64,000 bases of DNA from JAJDTQ01 sp963422385 (GTDB lineage Bacteria; Desulfobacterota; Binatia; UBA9968; JAJDTQ01). The stretch is from assembly GCA_963422385.1 (NCBI GenBank), contig OY729432.1, positions 310,001 to 374,000 on the forward strand, read 5' to 3'. The position numbers and the translations under genes were made by a program. Below the pieces are notes generated by a model. That model worked only from the letters and a program-made list of their open reading frames with translations. It was not told the DNA's origin and did no database searches. Each line of letters opens with the position of its first letter. Position 1 is the stretch's first letter. Positions 16,824 to 25,399 of the stretch are shown here, piece after piece.

Positions 16824-17870
16824 CTACCGCTTGCGGCCGATGAAGTTGAGCTTCTTCTTCCACCCGGCGTCCACCTTGAGGTACTGCTCGCGGGTCATGC
16901 CGCCCTCGGGATACCACCGCTTGAAGCCGGGATCCTTCCAGGCGCTGCCGTTGTGGTGATCCTGAAGGATATTCTGTCCCTCGGGGCCCAGGACGAAATC
17001 GGCCATCAGAAGAGCCGCGTTCGGGTGCGGCGCGTTCCCGGAGATGGCAAAGCCCCCGGCATTGGCCACCACGATCTCCAGGGGCAGCCACTCGATGGGG
17101 GCTCCCTTGGCGACGGCGGTGACCGCGTGGTTCCGGTAGGTGCTGAACGAGACCCCCACCTCGCCGGACACCACCAAGTCCAGCAGCGCGCGTCCCGACA
17201 CTGCGTGCAGGCTCACTTCCTGGCCCTTGAGCTTGTCGGCGAACTCTTCGCCCTTGACGTGGATCAGCGCGCCGATGGCCCGGTTGCCGCTGGTCGTGGT
17301 GGCGAGACCGATCTTCCCCTTGAGCGCGGGATTCAGGAGATCTCCGTAGCTCCTGGGGACGGCGCCGGCCGGGATCGCCTTCTTGTTGTAGGTCAGGGAC
17401 ATGTAGGATTCCCGGTCCGTCGCCCAGTAGACCAGGCCCTTGCCCGCCGTCTGCTTGGCGAAGTCGGGATAGGTGCTCAGCCGCGGGGAGGCGTAGCCGC
17501 CCAGGAGCTTGGCGTCGCGCACGATCATCAGGTTCGGCGGCGTGGTCTCCAACACGTCGAAGATGTGCCGGCCCGATTCCGCCTCGCCGAAGATGCGCGG
17601 CAGGAGCCGCTTGCTGCTGCCCCGGAAAGCTTCCACCTGGATGCCGTACTTCGCCTCGAAAGCCTTCGCCAATGCCTTGTAGTTGGTTCCGGCCATGGAT
17701 GTGTACCAGACCAGCTTGCCTTCCTTCCTGGCTTCCGCGAGGAGCTTCTGCTCGCGATCCTTCCCTTGGGAACGGGACAACTCGGTGACGTTGGCGGCGT
17801 TGAGCGCGGGCGCCCACCAGAGCAGCGCGGCCGCCACCAGACCCACCAGCGCACGTGAAGCGTATCTCAT
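16824..17870 (-). CDS. Extracellular solute-binding protein of an ABC importer (Fbp/polyamine type)
   Basis: A 348-residue protein. An N-terminal signal peptide (hydrophobic LVGLVAAALLWWAPALNA) directs it to the periplasm. The mature part reads EGKLVWYTSMAG, then YGIQVEAFRGSSKRLLPRI, typical of iron(III)- and organic-ion-binding proteins of the FbpA class. ATG 17870 follows a GAGGAGG ribosome binding site. It pairs with the permease gene downstream. The ligand is uncertain because two-domain Fbp-like importers also carry thiamine, phosphonate or organic acids. Confidence 0.88.
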   Translation of the reverse strand: MRYASRALVGLVAAALLWWAPALNAANVTELSRSQGKDREQKLLAEARKEGKLVWYTSMAGTNYKALAKAFEAKYGIQVEAFRGSSKRLLPRIFGEAESGRHIFDVLETTPPNLMIVRDAKLLGGYASPRLSTYPDFAKQTAGKGLVYWATDRESYMSLTYNKKAIPAGAVPRSYGDLLNPALKGKIGLATTTSGNRAIGALIHVKGEEFADKLKGQEVSLHAVSGRALLDLVVSGEVGVSFSTYRNHAVTAVAKGAPIEWLPLEIVVANAGGFAISGNAPHPNAALLMADFVLGPEGQNILQDHHNGSAWKDPGFKRWYPEGGMTREQYLKVDAGWKKKLNFIGRKR

Positions 17871-17924
17871 GGTATTCCCTCCTCTCGAAGACTTACGATG
17901 AGGATCGGAAGACGGCCCTTCTGG

Positions 17925-18085
17925 GACAACTCCGATCAGTTGTCATGCGCCCTTCGACTTCGCGTCGCTGGCGCGCCACTACGCTCAGGACGAACGGAAG
18001 AAGATTGTCAGCTAACTACTGTGAAACCTTTCGTCCGTTGGCCCTGAGCGTAGCTCGGCGTAGCCGAGCGAAGCCGAAGGGTACA
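17925..18085. repeat. Repeat family D copy, long inverted repeat
   Basis: Two arms, CCCTTCGACTTCGCGTCG...CTCAGGACGAACGG and CGTCCGTTGGCCCTGAGCG...GAAGCCGAAGGG, face each other around an AT-richer centre. The same arms recur at 21288-21488. It lies between the lyase and binding-protein genes and could fold into a long hairpin in RNA. Confidence 0.75.
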
Positions 18086-18094
18086 GCTTGGGAT

Positions 18095-18865
18095 TTATGG
18101 TTCATAGGACAAGGAGGAACGGACCAGGTTGCTGATGCGCCGGTGCATGGGGTTGCGGAGCTCCTCACCGATGTGGGCCATGGCGCCCAGGGTCCGGCCG
18201 ATGAGGGCGAAGGCCTTGGCCATCTGCCACTGGAGCCCCATGTCCGAAGCGATGGCGGCGATGGCGCCGGTGACGTTGATGGGGAGGCGCCGGTTGTGAC
18301 GCGCTTCCGCGGCCTTGCCGACTTCCTCCAGGAGCTCGCAGTAGCGTCCTCGCACTCCCGTCTCCGCGGCGATCTCGTACAGCCGGTCGGCGCGTGGATC
18401 ACCTTCCGAGTGGGTCGCGTGGCCGATGCCGGCGACCCGTTGCTTGCGGTTGGCGTGGTCTTCCACCATCCCCTGGGCCACGGCGGCCAGGTCCGCGTTG
18501 CCGCTGTCCAGGGGCAGCGCGTCCTGCAGCATCTTGGCGCAGTATTCCGACGAGCCCAGGTGGACGCTGCCGGCACCCAGCAGCGCCGCGGCCACGGCCC
18601 CCTGAATCGCCTCCGGCGCGGTGGACACCGTGAGACGGGCCGCGACGATGTTGCCCACCATGCCGTGCTCCACCAGGACGTTGAGCAAGGCGTCGGTCAT
18701 CCGCCCCTCGTCCTCGGTGGGAACACGTCCCACCAGCATCAGATACGTCATCTGTCCGAAGCTGAGCTTGCCGAGTATGTCCTGGGTCAGGTCGATGTTG
18801 CGGACGAGGACCCGGTGCAGCTCGGCCTTGCCCAAACCGGTTACGATCCTGGTGTCGTCAGTCAT
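18095..18865 (-). CDS. Citrate-synthase-like citryl-CoA lyase family protein
   Basis: A 256-residue protein matching the C-terminal catalytic core of citrate synthase, without the large N-terminal domain. GIGHATHSEGDPRADRL supplies H149, H152 and D156, and LPINVTGAIAAIASDMG follows. Proteins of this short type are annotated as citryl-CoA lyases and usually sit among CoA-transferase genes, where they may cleave or form citryl-CoA or a methylated relative. It is on the minus strand downstream of the hydantoinase genes and upstream of the ABC importer. The substrate is inferred. Confidence 0.8.
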   Translation of the reverse strand: MTDDTRIVTGLGKAELHRVLVRNIDLTQDILGKLSFGQMTYLMLVGRVPTEDEGRMTDALLNVLVEHGMVGNIVAARLTVSTAPEAIQGAVAAALLGAGSVHLGSSEYCAKMLQDALPLDSGNADLAAVAQGMVEDHANRKQRVAGIGHATHSEGDPRADRLYEIAAETGVRGRYCELLEEVGKAAEARHNRRLPINVTGAIAAIASDMGLQWQMAKAFALIGRTLGAMAHIGEELRNPMHRRISNLVRSSLSYEP

Positions 18866-18897
18866 TGAGATCTCCCTGTGTTGCTGGAGCCAAGCCG

Positions 18898-18993
18898 GAG
18901 CACGGGCGGGTTTCAGGCCCGCTCCTACATCTCGTCTTCACATGCCGCCGACAGTCAATCCGGCACGGGCCGGTTCGAAACCCGCCCCTACGA
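18898..18993. repeat. Repeat family C, two copies in tandem
   Basis: CACGGGCGGGTTTCAGGCCC with TCCTACATCTCGTCTTC is followed by CGGTTCGAAACCCGCCCCTACG. Both contain the family C core seen at 9319 and 16694. They fill the gap between the lyase gene and the HyuB gene. Confidence 0.7.
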
Positions 18994-19033
18994 ATCCCCT
19001 GAACGGCCGGGGCGCAATGCCGGCGGTCCGGCG

Positions 19034-21259
19034 TCACACGTCGATGCGGGTATCCCACAGGATCGGATCGCCGCCCATGGAGGGGCAGAACAGATCCACC
19101 TGCAACTGCACCTGACAGCCCGGACAACTGTACTCGTGGTACTCGCCGATGTAGGGCTCGCCGGACGGCAGGGCGTCGTCCATGTAGTCGTTCAAACCCA
19201 CGATACGCCGCAGCGCGTAGTTCTTGTAGTTTTCATCGGGACCGCAGAACACGTGGTTGCAGTGAACGCAGCGGATGGCATGCCGGCCGTTCCGGCGGGC
19301 GATCTCCAGACTCGCGTGGAAACGCAGCACCGAACCGTACTCGCCCGCCTGGGCCGGGTCCAGCGACGAGGTCCTGCCCGAAGGCGGAGATCCAAGCCGT
19401 TTGCGTTCGGCGCGGATGCGCTCCCGCAGGCTCTGCGTCGCCACCGTGTCCACGGACCCTCCGTCCCTGGCCAGAACCACGCCGTACACCTCTTCGGCGA
19501 TCGTGGGGCTCAGCCAGCCCCGGCCGAAATCCCGCGCCACCAGTCCGGGGTCGCGTTCCAGGGGGTCCCCGAAACCGCCTCCGCCGGCCACGTAGTCTAT
19601 GAGCAGGCTTCCCTCCGGCAACGCCACGCGCTCGGGAACGCCATCGGGATGGACCACCCGGCCCCAGGTCCCGTCCCGCATGCCCGCGCCGTCCGGGTAC
19701 TCTCCCGCCTTGACCCGGTCCAGCAGCTCCATGTCCGCCTGCACCATGTAGCGCAGCACGCTCTTGCCGGTGGGATAGCCGCCGCAAAGCCCGTAACCTC
19801 CCTGGGCCACGCCGCCATACGGCTTGTAGTCCACGGTGCAGTCCCGGGAACCGTAGATCCAGTAGACGCGATAGCTGCCGAGACCGCCGCGGTTCCGGCC
19901 GAATCCGCTCCCGTCCGGGTTGTGTCCCCGGGTGAAGTAGAGGAACGGATACTGCATCTCGATGCGCTCGATGTCGCTGATGCCGGCGGAGGGGATGTTC
20001 ATGTGGCCGCCGGTGTTCACGCCGTCCCGCAACGGAGCACCGCCCATGCCGGCGCCGTGGATGTCGTACAGGCCCTGGGCCACCCGGATGCCGTCCCGGG
20101 TATGGCCGCCGTAGAAGTAACCGGGTCCGCCGGCGTAAGCGAGGTTGCCGGTGGTAGAGGCGTTGACGTCGTCCGTCCGGCCCGCGGCGTAAAGCATCTT
20201 GGAGACGCATTCGCAGATGGTGGAGACCAGCACGTTGCCCACACGCGGTGCCGCGCCGCAGGCGGCGGGATAGGTGCAGTTGAGGATCGAGCCCTCCGGA
20301 ACCTTGATGGTCACCGGCCTCATCTTGCCGTCGCTCCAGGGCACGTCCCAGAACAGCGCGTTGGTGAGCGCCAGGGCGATATGAGCCGCGGTGCTGGGAA
20401 GGGTGGAGTTGTGGTCCGTGTCGGTCTGGGGGCTGGTGCCCTCGAGGTCGAACTCCAGCTCGTCGCCCTTCTTGGTCATGGTGCAGTAGAGTTGCTGGGC
20501 CACCGCCTTGCGCGACTTGCGGTCCAGGGTGGTGACGTACTCCCGGGAGACCCAGGTGCCGTCCGGCAGCGAGCGCAGCTTGGCCCGGGCCTTGGCCTCG
20601 GAGTCCTCGATCATGCGCCGGCCGGCGGCCTCGACGAAATCGGCGCCGAACTTGTCCACCAGCCCCAGGTACCGTTTGGCGCAGACGTTGTTGCCGGCGA
20701 TCATGGCCTTCATGTCCAGACCCACGTACTGCGGGTCCCGGCACATGCCGGTGAGGGTCCGGAACACGTCCTCGCGGAACTCGTCCTTCTCGACGATCTT
20801 GAGACCGCTGATGCAGATGCCCTCGTGGTAGATCTCCAGCGCACCCCCGCGCAGCACCCCGCCGGTGTCCGCGGTATGAGTGCTGGTAGCGGTCCACGCG
20901 ATCAACTCGCCCTGGTGGAAGATGGGCTTGATGACCATCATGTCGTAGGTGTGGGAGCCGGCCACGTAGGGATCGTTGAAGAAGAACTGGTCGCCGTCGT
21001 GGAACCCCGGCGACTCCTCGAAGTACTCGATCATGTTCTTGATGGCCTGCGACGTGGCCGCCGCGAACCGCAGGTGACCGGAGCACGCGAGCACCATGAC
21101 GCCCTTGGCGTCGTAGAACGAGCTCATGCACTCCCCTCCCTGGGCCACGATGGGAGAGGCGGTGACGCGCTGGAGCGTCATGCGCCCTTCTTCCCCAATG
21201 GCCCAGAGCCGGTGGAAGTACATCTCGTAACGAATGGGATCAACCGCTGTCGGTTCCAT
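19034..21259 (-). CDS. Hydantoinase B/acetone carboxylase alpha-like subunit with C-terminal zinc-binding gamma-like tail
   Basis: A 741-residue protein. The first 570 or so residues are HyuB-like (FFNDPYVAGSHTYDMMV, GGGGFGDPLERDP). The last 80 residues hold two CxxC pairs (IRCVHCNH and YSCPGCQ) around KNYALRRIVGLNDYMDD, which resembles the small zinc-binding gamma subunit of acetone carboxylase. ATG 21259 has AGGAG about 6 nt upstream. It pairs with the HyuA gene to form an ATP-dependent carboxylase or amidohydrolase; acetone/acetophenone carboxylases use the same two large subunits. The fusion favours the carboxylase reading over N-methylhydantoinase, but the substrate is unknown. Confidence 0.85.
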   Translation of the reverse strand: MEPTAVDPIRYEMYFHRLWAIGEEGRMTLQRVTASPIVAQGGECMSSFYDAKGVMVLACSGHLRFAAATSQAIKNMIEYFEESPGFHDGDQFFFNDPYVAGSHTYDMMVIKPIFHQGELIAWTATSTHTADTGGVLRGGALEIYHEGICISGLKIVEKDEFREDVFRTLTGMCRDPQYVGLDMKAMIAGNNVCAKRYLGLVDKFGADFVEAAGRRMIEDSEAKARAKLRSLPDGTWVSREYVTTLDRKSRKAVAQQLYCTMTKKGDELEFDLEGTSPQTDTDHNSTLPSTAAHIALALTNALFWDVPWSDGKMRPVTIKVPEGSILNCTYPAACGAAPRVGNVLVSTICECVSKMLYAAGRTDDVNASTTGNLAYAGGPGYFYGGHTRDGIRVAQGLYDIHGAGMGGAPLRDGVNTGGHMNIPSAGISDIERIEMQYPFLYFTRGHNPDGSGFGRNRGGLGSYRVYWIYGSRDCTVDYKPYGGVAQGGYGLCGGYPTGKSVLRYMVQADMELLDRVKAGEYPDGAGMRDGTWGRVVHPDGVPERVALPEGSLLIDYVAGGGGFGDPLERDPGLVARDFGRGWLSPTIAEEVYGVVLARDGGSVDTVATQSLRERIRAERKRLGSPPSGRTSSLDPAQAGEYGSVLRFHASLEIARRNGRHAIRCVHCNHVFCGPDENYKNYALRRIVGLNDYMDDALPSGEPYIGEYHEYSCPGCQVQLQVDLFCPSMGGDPILWDTRIDV

Positions 21260-21287
21260 CAATCTCTCCTGCTCCGGTGAAGTTGGC

Positions 21288-21488
21288 GTCCTTCGACTTC
21301 GCTCGACTTCGCTCGACTTCGCTCGGCTACGCCTCGCTACGTTTCAAGTAACTGCACATTTCAGGCAGTTATTGCCATTGGCCTTGGGTAGTGAGGCCCT
21401 TGACATGCTCGGGACGAACGGAAACAGGGTTGCGCAACCGTTCGTCCCGAGCGTAGCGGAGCGCGAGCGCAGCGAAGTCGAAGGACGC
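21288..21488. repeat. Repeat family D copy, long inverted repeat
   Basis: Begins GTCCTTCGACTTCGCTCGAC with an internal 10-bp unit (GACTTCGCTC) repeated three times. It ends with CGTTCGTCCCGAGCGTAGC...GAAGTCGAAGGAC, the inverse of the beginning. A matching copy is at 17925-18085. It lies between HyuA and HyuB and fills most of their gap. Confidence 0.8.
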
Positions 21489-21508
21489 CATTGCTATTGA
21501 TCCAAAAG

Positions 21509-23617
21509 CTAAATCTCCATCACCAGGTTCAGGTACTGATCCACGGTCACGCGGGCTCCGGGCGGCACCGGGATGGTAGTGAAGGGCAGTTCCAGGACGG
21601 CCGGGCCCGCCACCTCGTTGCCCGCCTTGAGCAGCGCATCGTCGTACACCGGCGTCTCGATGAACTTTCGCTCCGGCCGGGTGAAGTAGACGCCCCGCTT
21701 GCCCTTGATGGCCCGGGATCCGTCGCCCTTCTCCGTGGGCTGCGGCTTGAGCTCCGGCTTGGTCACCAGACCCACCGCATCGACCCGTATGGCGCTGATC
21801 TCGATACCGGCCTTGGTATAGCCCGCGCCCACGCCGTAGAGCTCCTCATACTTCTTCTCGAACATCTCCTGCAACTCCTGCAGCCGTCCGTCCGTCAGGC
21901 GGTCCCACGGCAAAGGGATCTCGACACCGGCCGTCTGCCTGCGGTAGCGCATGGTGAAGAACCGGCGGTATTCCACCTGGTTGGCCTTGAAGCCCTCCGC
22001 GGTCATGGCCTCTCCGAGCTCCTTCTCTATGGTGTCGAGCCGCTCGTTCGGTCCGTCCGGCCGGGTCGGGAGAATGTACTGGCAGGTTATGACCCGCGTG
22101 TGGATGACGTCCGCCGAGGCCACGCCAAAAGCCGAGAACACCGGCGACGTGGGAAAGATGTAGATCTTGTTGATGCCGAGCTCGGCGGAAAAGCCCGCGG
22201 CGTGAACCGGTCCGGCGCCGCCGAAGGCGTAGATGACGAATTCCTCCGGCAGATGTCCGGTGCGCACCACCTGCTGGCGGATGAGGTCGGACATCTTGCT
22301 GTTGACGATGTCATAGACCCCCGCCGCGGCTTCGACGGTGCTGAGCCCCAGCGGCCTGGCGATCTTCTCCTCCACCGCCTTCTCGGCCTTCTCCTTGTTC
22401 AGCGACTTGCGCCCGCCGAGGAAGTAGTCGGGGTCGATGATGCCCAGCACCAGGTCGCAGTCGGTGACCGTGACCTCTTCGCCGCCGACGTCGTAGCACA
22501 CCGGCCCGGGGCTCGCACCCGCGCTCTGCGGGCCCACCAGCAGCCGGCCGGTCTCTTCGTCGACCCGGGCGATGGTGCCGCCGCCGGCGCCGATGGACTG
22601 GATGTCGATGATCGGCTGCAACATGCGGAAACGCTCGACGATGGGCTCCGCCGCATAACGCCAGTAGCCTTCGGTGATGAGGCCCACGTCGAAGCTCGTG
22701 CCGCCCATGTCCGCGGTGATGACGTTGGGGTGACCCAGGAGGCCGGCCACGTAGGCCGACGCGATGGCGCCCCCCGCCGGTCCGGACTGAAGGTTCGACA
22801 CCGGCGTGGCGTGGGTTCGGTGGGCCACGCCGCCGTTCCCCTGCATGATCAGGAACGGCCCTTCCAGGCCGCCCTCTTCCAGCTTGGTCTGGAGGCCGCC
22901 GAGATAACGGTCCACGGTGGGGCCGAGGAAGCTGTTGATGATGGCCGTGTTGGCGCGGGCGTATTCACCCGCCACCTGGGCCAGCTCGCTGCCGAAGGAC
23001 CAGAACACCTTGCGCGACGGGTCGGCCTCCAGGGCCAGGGCGCGCACATCGTCTTCGTGCCTGGGGTTGGCCCAGGCGTGGAGAAGACTCACGGCGATGG
23101 CTTCGCAGCCCTCCTCGTCCACCAGCTTGCGGATGGCGTCCATCACGTCCTGCCGGGACAGCGGCACCACCACCTCGCCGCGGTAGTCGATGCGCTCGCG
23201 TACCCCCAGGACCCGCTCTCTCGGCACCAGGGGCTCGGGCTTGGTGACCCAGGTGGCGTGACGGATCTCCTCCTCGGAGAGGCCGTCCACCCGGCCGATG
23301 GCGCGCATGATCTCGGTGGTGTCCTCGAATCCCCGGGTGGTGATGAAGCCGACCTTGACACCCGTGCGGGTGATCAGCGCATTGGTCGCCACGGTGCTGC
23401 CGTGCTTGAACAGCACCGCCTGCTTCAGCAAGTCGGCGCGGTCCACGTCCACCACCCGCGCAGCTTCGGTCAGAGCGTCCATGACGCCACGGGAGAATTC
23501 ATCGGGGGTCGTGGAAGCCTTGGCGGTCCACACTTCCCCGCTCGGGGACATGACCACCACGTCCGTGAAAGTCCCGCCCGTGTCGATACCGATGATGTAG
23601 TCTTTCGCTTCGGCCAT
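21509..23617 (-). CDS. Hydantoinase A/acetone carboxylase beta-like subunit
   Basis: A 702-residue protein of the HyuA/oxoprolinase family. The N-terminus carries the phosphate-binding motif IGIDTGGTFTDVVV of ASKHA-type ATPases, and ITADMGGTSFDVGLI repeats the second phosphate motif mid-protein. Length equals that of acetone carboxylase beta subunits. ATG 23617 was chosen over an upstream in-frame start because AGGAGG lies 10 nt before it. It is first in the order HyuA, HyuB on this strand and should phosphorylate the substrate for the partner subunit. Confidence 0.9.
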   Translation of the reverse strand: MAEAKDYIIGIDTGGTFTDVVVMSPSGEVWTAKASTTPDEFSRGVMDALTEAARVVDVDRADLLKQAVLFKHGSTVATNALITRTGVKVGFITTRGFEDTTEIMRAIGRVDGLSEEEIRHATWVTKPEPLVPRERVLGVRERIDYRGEVVVPLSRQDVMDAIRKLVDEEGCEAIAVSLLHAWANPRHEDDVRALALEADPSRKVFWSFGSELAQVAGEYARANTAIINSFLGPTVDRYLGGLQTKLEEGGLEGPFLIMQGNGGVAHRTHATPVSNLQSGPAGGAIASAYVAGLLGHPNVITADMGGTSFDVGLITEGYWRYAAEPIVERFRMLQPIIDIQSIGAGGGTIARVDEETGRLLVGPQSAGASPGPVCYDVGGEEVTVTDCDLVLGIIDPDYFLGGRKSLNKEKAEKAVEEKIARPLGLSTVEAAAGVYDIVNSKMSDLIRQQVVRTGHLPEEFVIYAFGGAGPVHAAGFSAELGINKIYIFPTSPVFSAFGVASADVIHTRVITCQYILPTRPDGPNERLDTIEKELGEAMTAEGFKANQVEYRRFFTMRYRRQTAGVEIPLPWDRLTDGRLQELQEMFEKKYEELYGVGAGYTKAGIEISAIRVDAVGLVTKPELKPQPTEKGDGSRAIKGKRGVYFTRPERKFIETPVYDDALLKAGNEVAGPAVLELPFTTIPVPPGARVTVDQYLNLVMEI

Positions 23618-23702
23618 GCCTGTTCTTCCTCCTGACTCCGAAAACGGACTTCCCTCCCGACCCATCTGGCCGGGGCTGGAACGGCGCTTCCTTCAGCACG
23701 GG

Positions 23703-23903
23703 TCAGCCGCTCCGGTTGTAAAACCCCGTGCGATTCCCGCCCAACGGAGGCGCTATGTTGAAACTTGGTTTGATTTCCACGCCGAGCTTCTCAAGCGCCC
23801 GCTCCAGCTTCTTGTAGGCGAAAACGGTTCCAACGTCGACTTTGGTGTTCCGCTTCAGCATCTCCTCTGGATACGTTTGCGATCTCGTTCGCTTTGTCGC
23901 CAT
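23703..23903 (-). CDS. Small hypothetical protein coupled to the Clp-fold protease gene
   Basis: A 66-residue basic protein (starts MATKRTRSQTYPEEMLKRN, ends GNRTGFYNRSG). It begins one base after the TGA of the protease gene (TGACATG), so translation is probably coupled. No known domain is recognised. It could be a substrate, adaptor or regulator of the protease. The last gene of the atypical block, before HyuA. Confidence 0.55.
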   Translation of the reverse strand: MATKRTRSQTYPEEMLKRNTKVDVGTVFAYKKLERALEKLGVEIKPSFNIAPPLGGNRTGFYNRSG

Positions 23904-23904
23904 G

Positions 23905-24753
23905 TCAGAAATACTCCCTGGTATGGATGAAAGAAAACAAATTCTCTCGATGCATGTAGTCTTTCAAAAGCTCGAAGTAGTCCCGAACGAGTCCGTACAA
24001 GTTGGAGGCATCCTCAAGATTATCAATCTTCAGTTTGACTTCTTCCTGCAACGTTGTCCTGTCTATGGCTCGTCCATGGGAATGCCATCTTTCGGGGTCG
24101 TTGAGGAGCGCCGCGATATCCTTCGCGCGCTCCTCCTTCATGTTCCGTGTTACCTCCACTTGTTTCGTTTCTGTCTCATTCCAGTTTTTAAACTTGTACT
24201 GAGACAACCACTTGATGAGAAGCTCGATAGACAGTTCCCGCGCCTGCTTGAATTGATACAGCTCGCCAAGGTCCAACTTGCTCAGAAGTGCGTATTCCGC
24301 TGTAGTGAGTTCGCCATTTTGCGCCTTATCGTTGAGCCCCTCAAATTCATTCAAATAAGACAGCGCCGGGACCAATTTCCCGTCCTTCTCGATTTGGGGG
24401 TCGATCGGCCCGAGGCAGGACAGGTGATCCATCATGATCCGGTCTGCGCTCAAGGCGAAAATGGCCCCAGCCGACATAGCCCGATCCGGCACGACCACCG
24501 TGACGTCAGTGTAGACAAACCGCAAGGCCGTCACCATCCGCTCCACGACTTCGACGACCCCACCCTGAGTATCCAAAATCACGACAACGGACTTACGCTT
24601 GTCGGAGAGCGCGTCTATCGCGTCGCGAAGCCTAAGGTCGAGACCCGGCAGAATGGGACTGACGATCGCAACTCCATCGGCCTCTAGTATCTTGCCAATG
24701 CGCTCAAGACACCCGGTTAGATGCTCCTTGACGTGGTCGTCAACCGGCCTCAT
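23905..24753 (-). CDS. Clp-fold serine protease (SDH/SppA-like)
   Basis: A 282-residue protein of the ClpP/crotonase-fold protease class annotated as SDH family. VILDTQGGVVEVVERMV (about 59-75) provides the oxyanion Gly-Gly; S94 in DRAMSAGAIFALSAD is the predicted nucleophile; and MMDHLSCLGPIDPQI (from 107) is the conserved strand after it. The C-terminal 120 residues are charged and helical. No signal peptide or membrane helix is visible, unlike SppA, so it is likely cytoplasmic. The gene is clearly AT-richer than its neighbours, which suggests transfer. It is separated from the antitoxin-like gene by 253 bp. Confidence 0.75.
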   Translation of the reverse strand: MRPVDDHVKEHLTGCLERIGKILEADGVAIVSPILPGLDLRLRDAIDALSDKRKSVVVILDTQGGVVEVVERMVTALRFVYTDVTVVVPDRAMSAGAIFALSADRIMMDHLSCLGPIDPQIEKDGKLVPALSYLNEFEGLNDKAQNGELTTAEYALLSKLDLGELYQFKQARELSIELLIKWLSQYKFKNWNETETKQVEVTRNMKEERAKDIAALLNDPERWHSHGRAIDRTTLQEEVKLKIDNLEDASNLYGLVRDYFELLKDYMHRENLFSFIHTREYF

Positions 24754-25006
24754 CGCTTCTCTTTACCATGTACCTACTGGACCGCGCGGCTTGGAGCCAC
24801 ACTTGGTCCAGACGTTCAAAGTCAATCGCCAAGGTAGACGCAAGTGGGATCAAGACCTGCGAAACGGGAGCTTTCCGCAGAAGCACCGAAACCGCAGAGG
24901 GTATGGAACGCTACACTAGCGTGTCTGGCCGGTGGATTCAAGGGATTGGACGACGTGTGCCGCGACCACGCTACACAGGTCGCTTGCGTCAGCGTAACCT
25001 TGTCGC
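24754..25006. other. Gene-free gap upstream of the protease gene
   Basis: No convincing gene. A 62-codon minus-strand frame starts at a GTG overlapping the antitoxin-like stop, where a toxin would be expected, but its translation shows no toxin motif. Likely holds the protease promoter. Confidence 0.4.
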
Positions 25007-25231
25007 TCACTCGGAAAGTCCGAAATCCTTGAGGAGATCAGAAAGCGGTATGGTTTTCCCCGCCGCCTGGACTTCTTTGATGGACCGCCCCAACTCCTCA
25101 GCAACATCGTCGCGTAGAACCCGCCCTTGATCGGGGTCCGCCAGCAACTCCGCCAATGATTGTGAGACGGTATCGTGAATCAGTTCCCTGAACTCCGCCA
25201 CTGTCAAGTCTGCGACTGTCGGACTCGTCAT
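25007..25231 (-). CDS. Antitoxin-like small acidic protein, apparently without toxin
   Basis: A 74-residue protein (MTSPTVADLTVAEFRELIHD..., ending LSDLLKDFGLSE). The pattern AELLADPDQG...LRDDVAEEL...GKTIPLSDLLKDFGL resembles small antitoxins that precede RelE-like toxins, but no toxin gene follows. ATG 25231 was chosen; a GTG at 25261 in frame would add ten residues. It lies 168 bp after the second GHKL gene, so it may or may not belong to that operon. Function uncertain. Confidence 0.5.
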   Translation of the reverse strand: MTSPTVADLTVAEFRELIHDTVSQSLAELLADPDQGRVLRDDVAEELGRSIKEVQAAGKTIPLSDLLKDFGLSE

Positions 25232-25399
25232 CTCTTGTTCCCCCTTTCCTTCCGGTTGCACAAGCTGCGAAAAGCCGCCTCTCAGCGGTCAGGCGTTGGC
25301 GCAATGGGTAGCTTATCGTGAATTCGGTGAAGTCCAAACCAACCACCTTGCCGTCGGTGACGTGAGCCGCACTACCCGACACACCCGAGGCTAACATCA

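Noticed and set aside
18878..21280. An 800-codon + strand open frame antisense to HyuB.
   Set aside because: It is a GC-skew shadow rich in His, Arg and Gly without motifs; the opposite strand encodes a clear hydantoinase.
21398..21440. TTGACA on the + strand within repeat family D.
   Set aside because: No -10 element at a suitable distance and no + strand gene downstream.
24822..25010. A 62-codon frame placed where a toxin partner of the antitoxin-like gene would be.
   Set aside because: No RelE, PIN, HicA or other toxin motif is visible and the amino acid composition is not protein-like.
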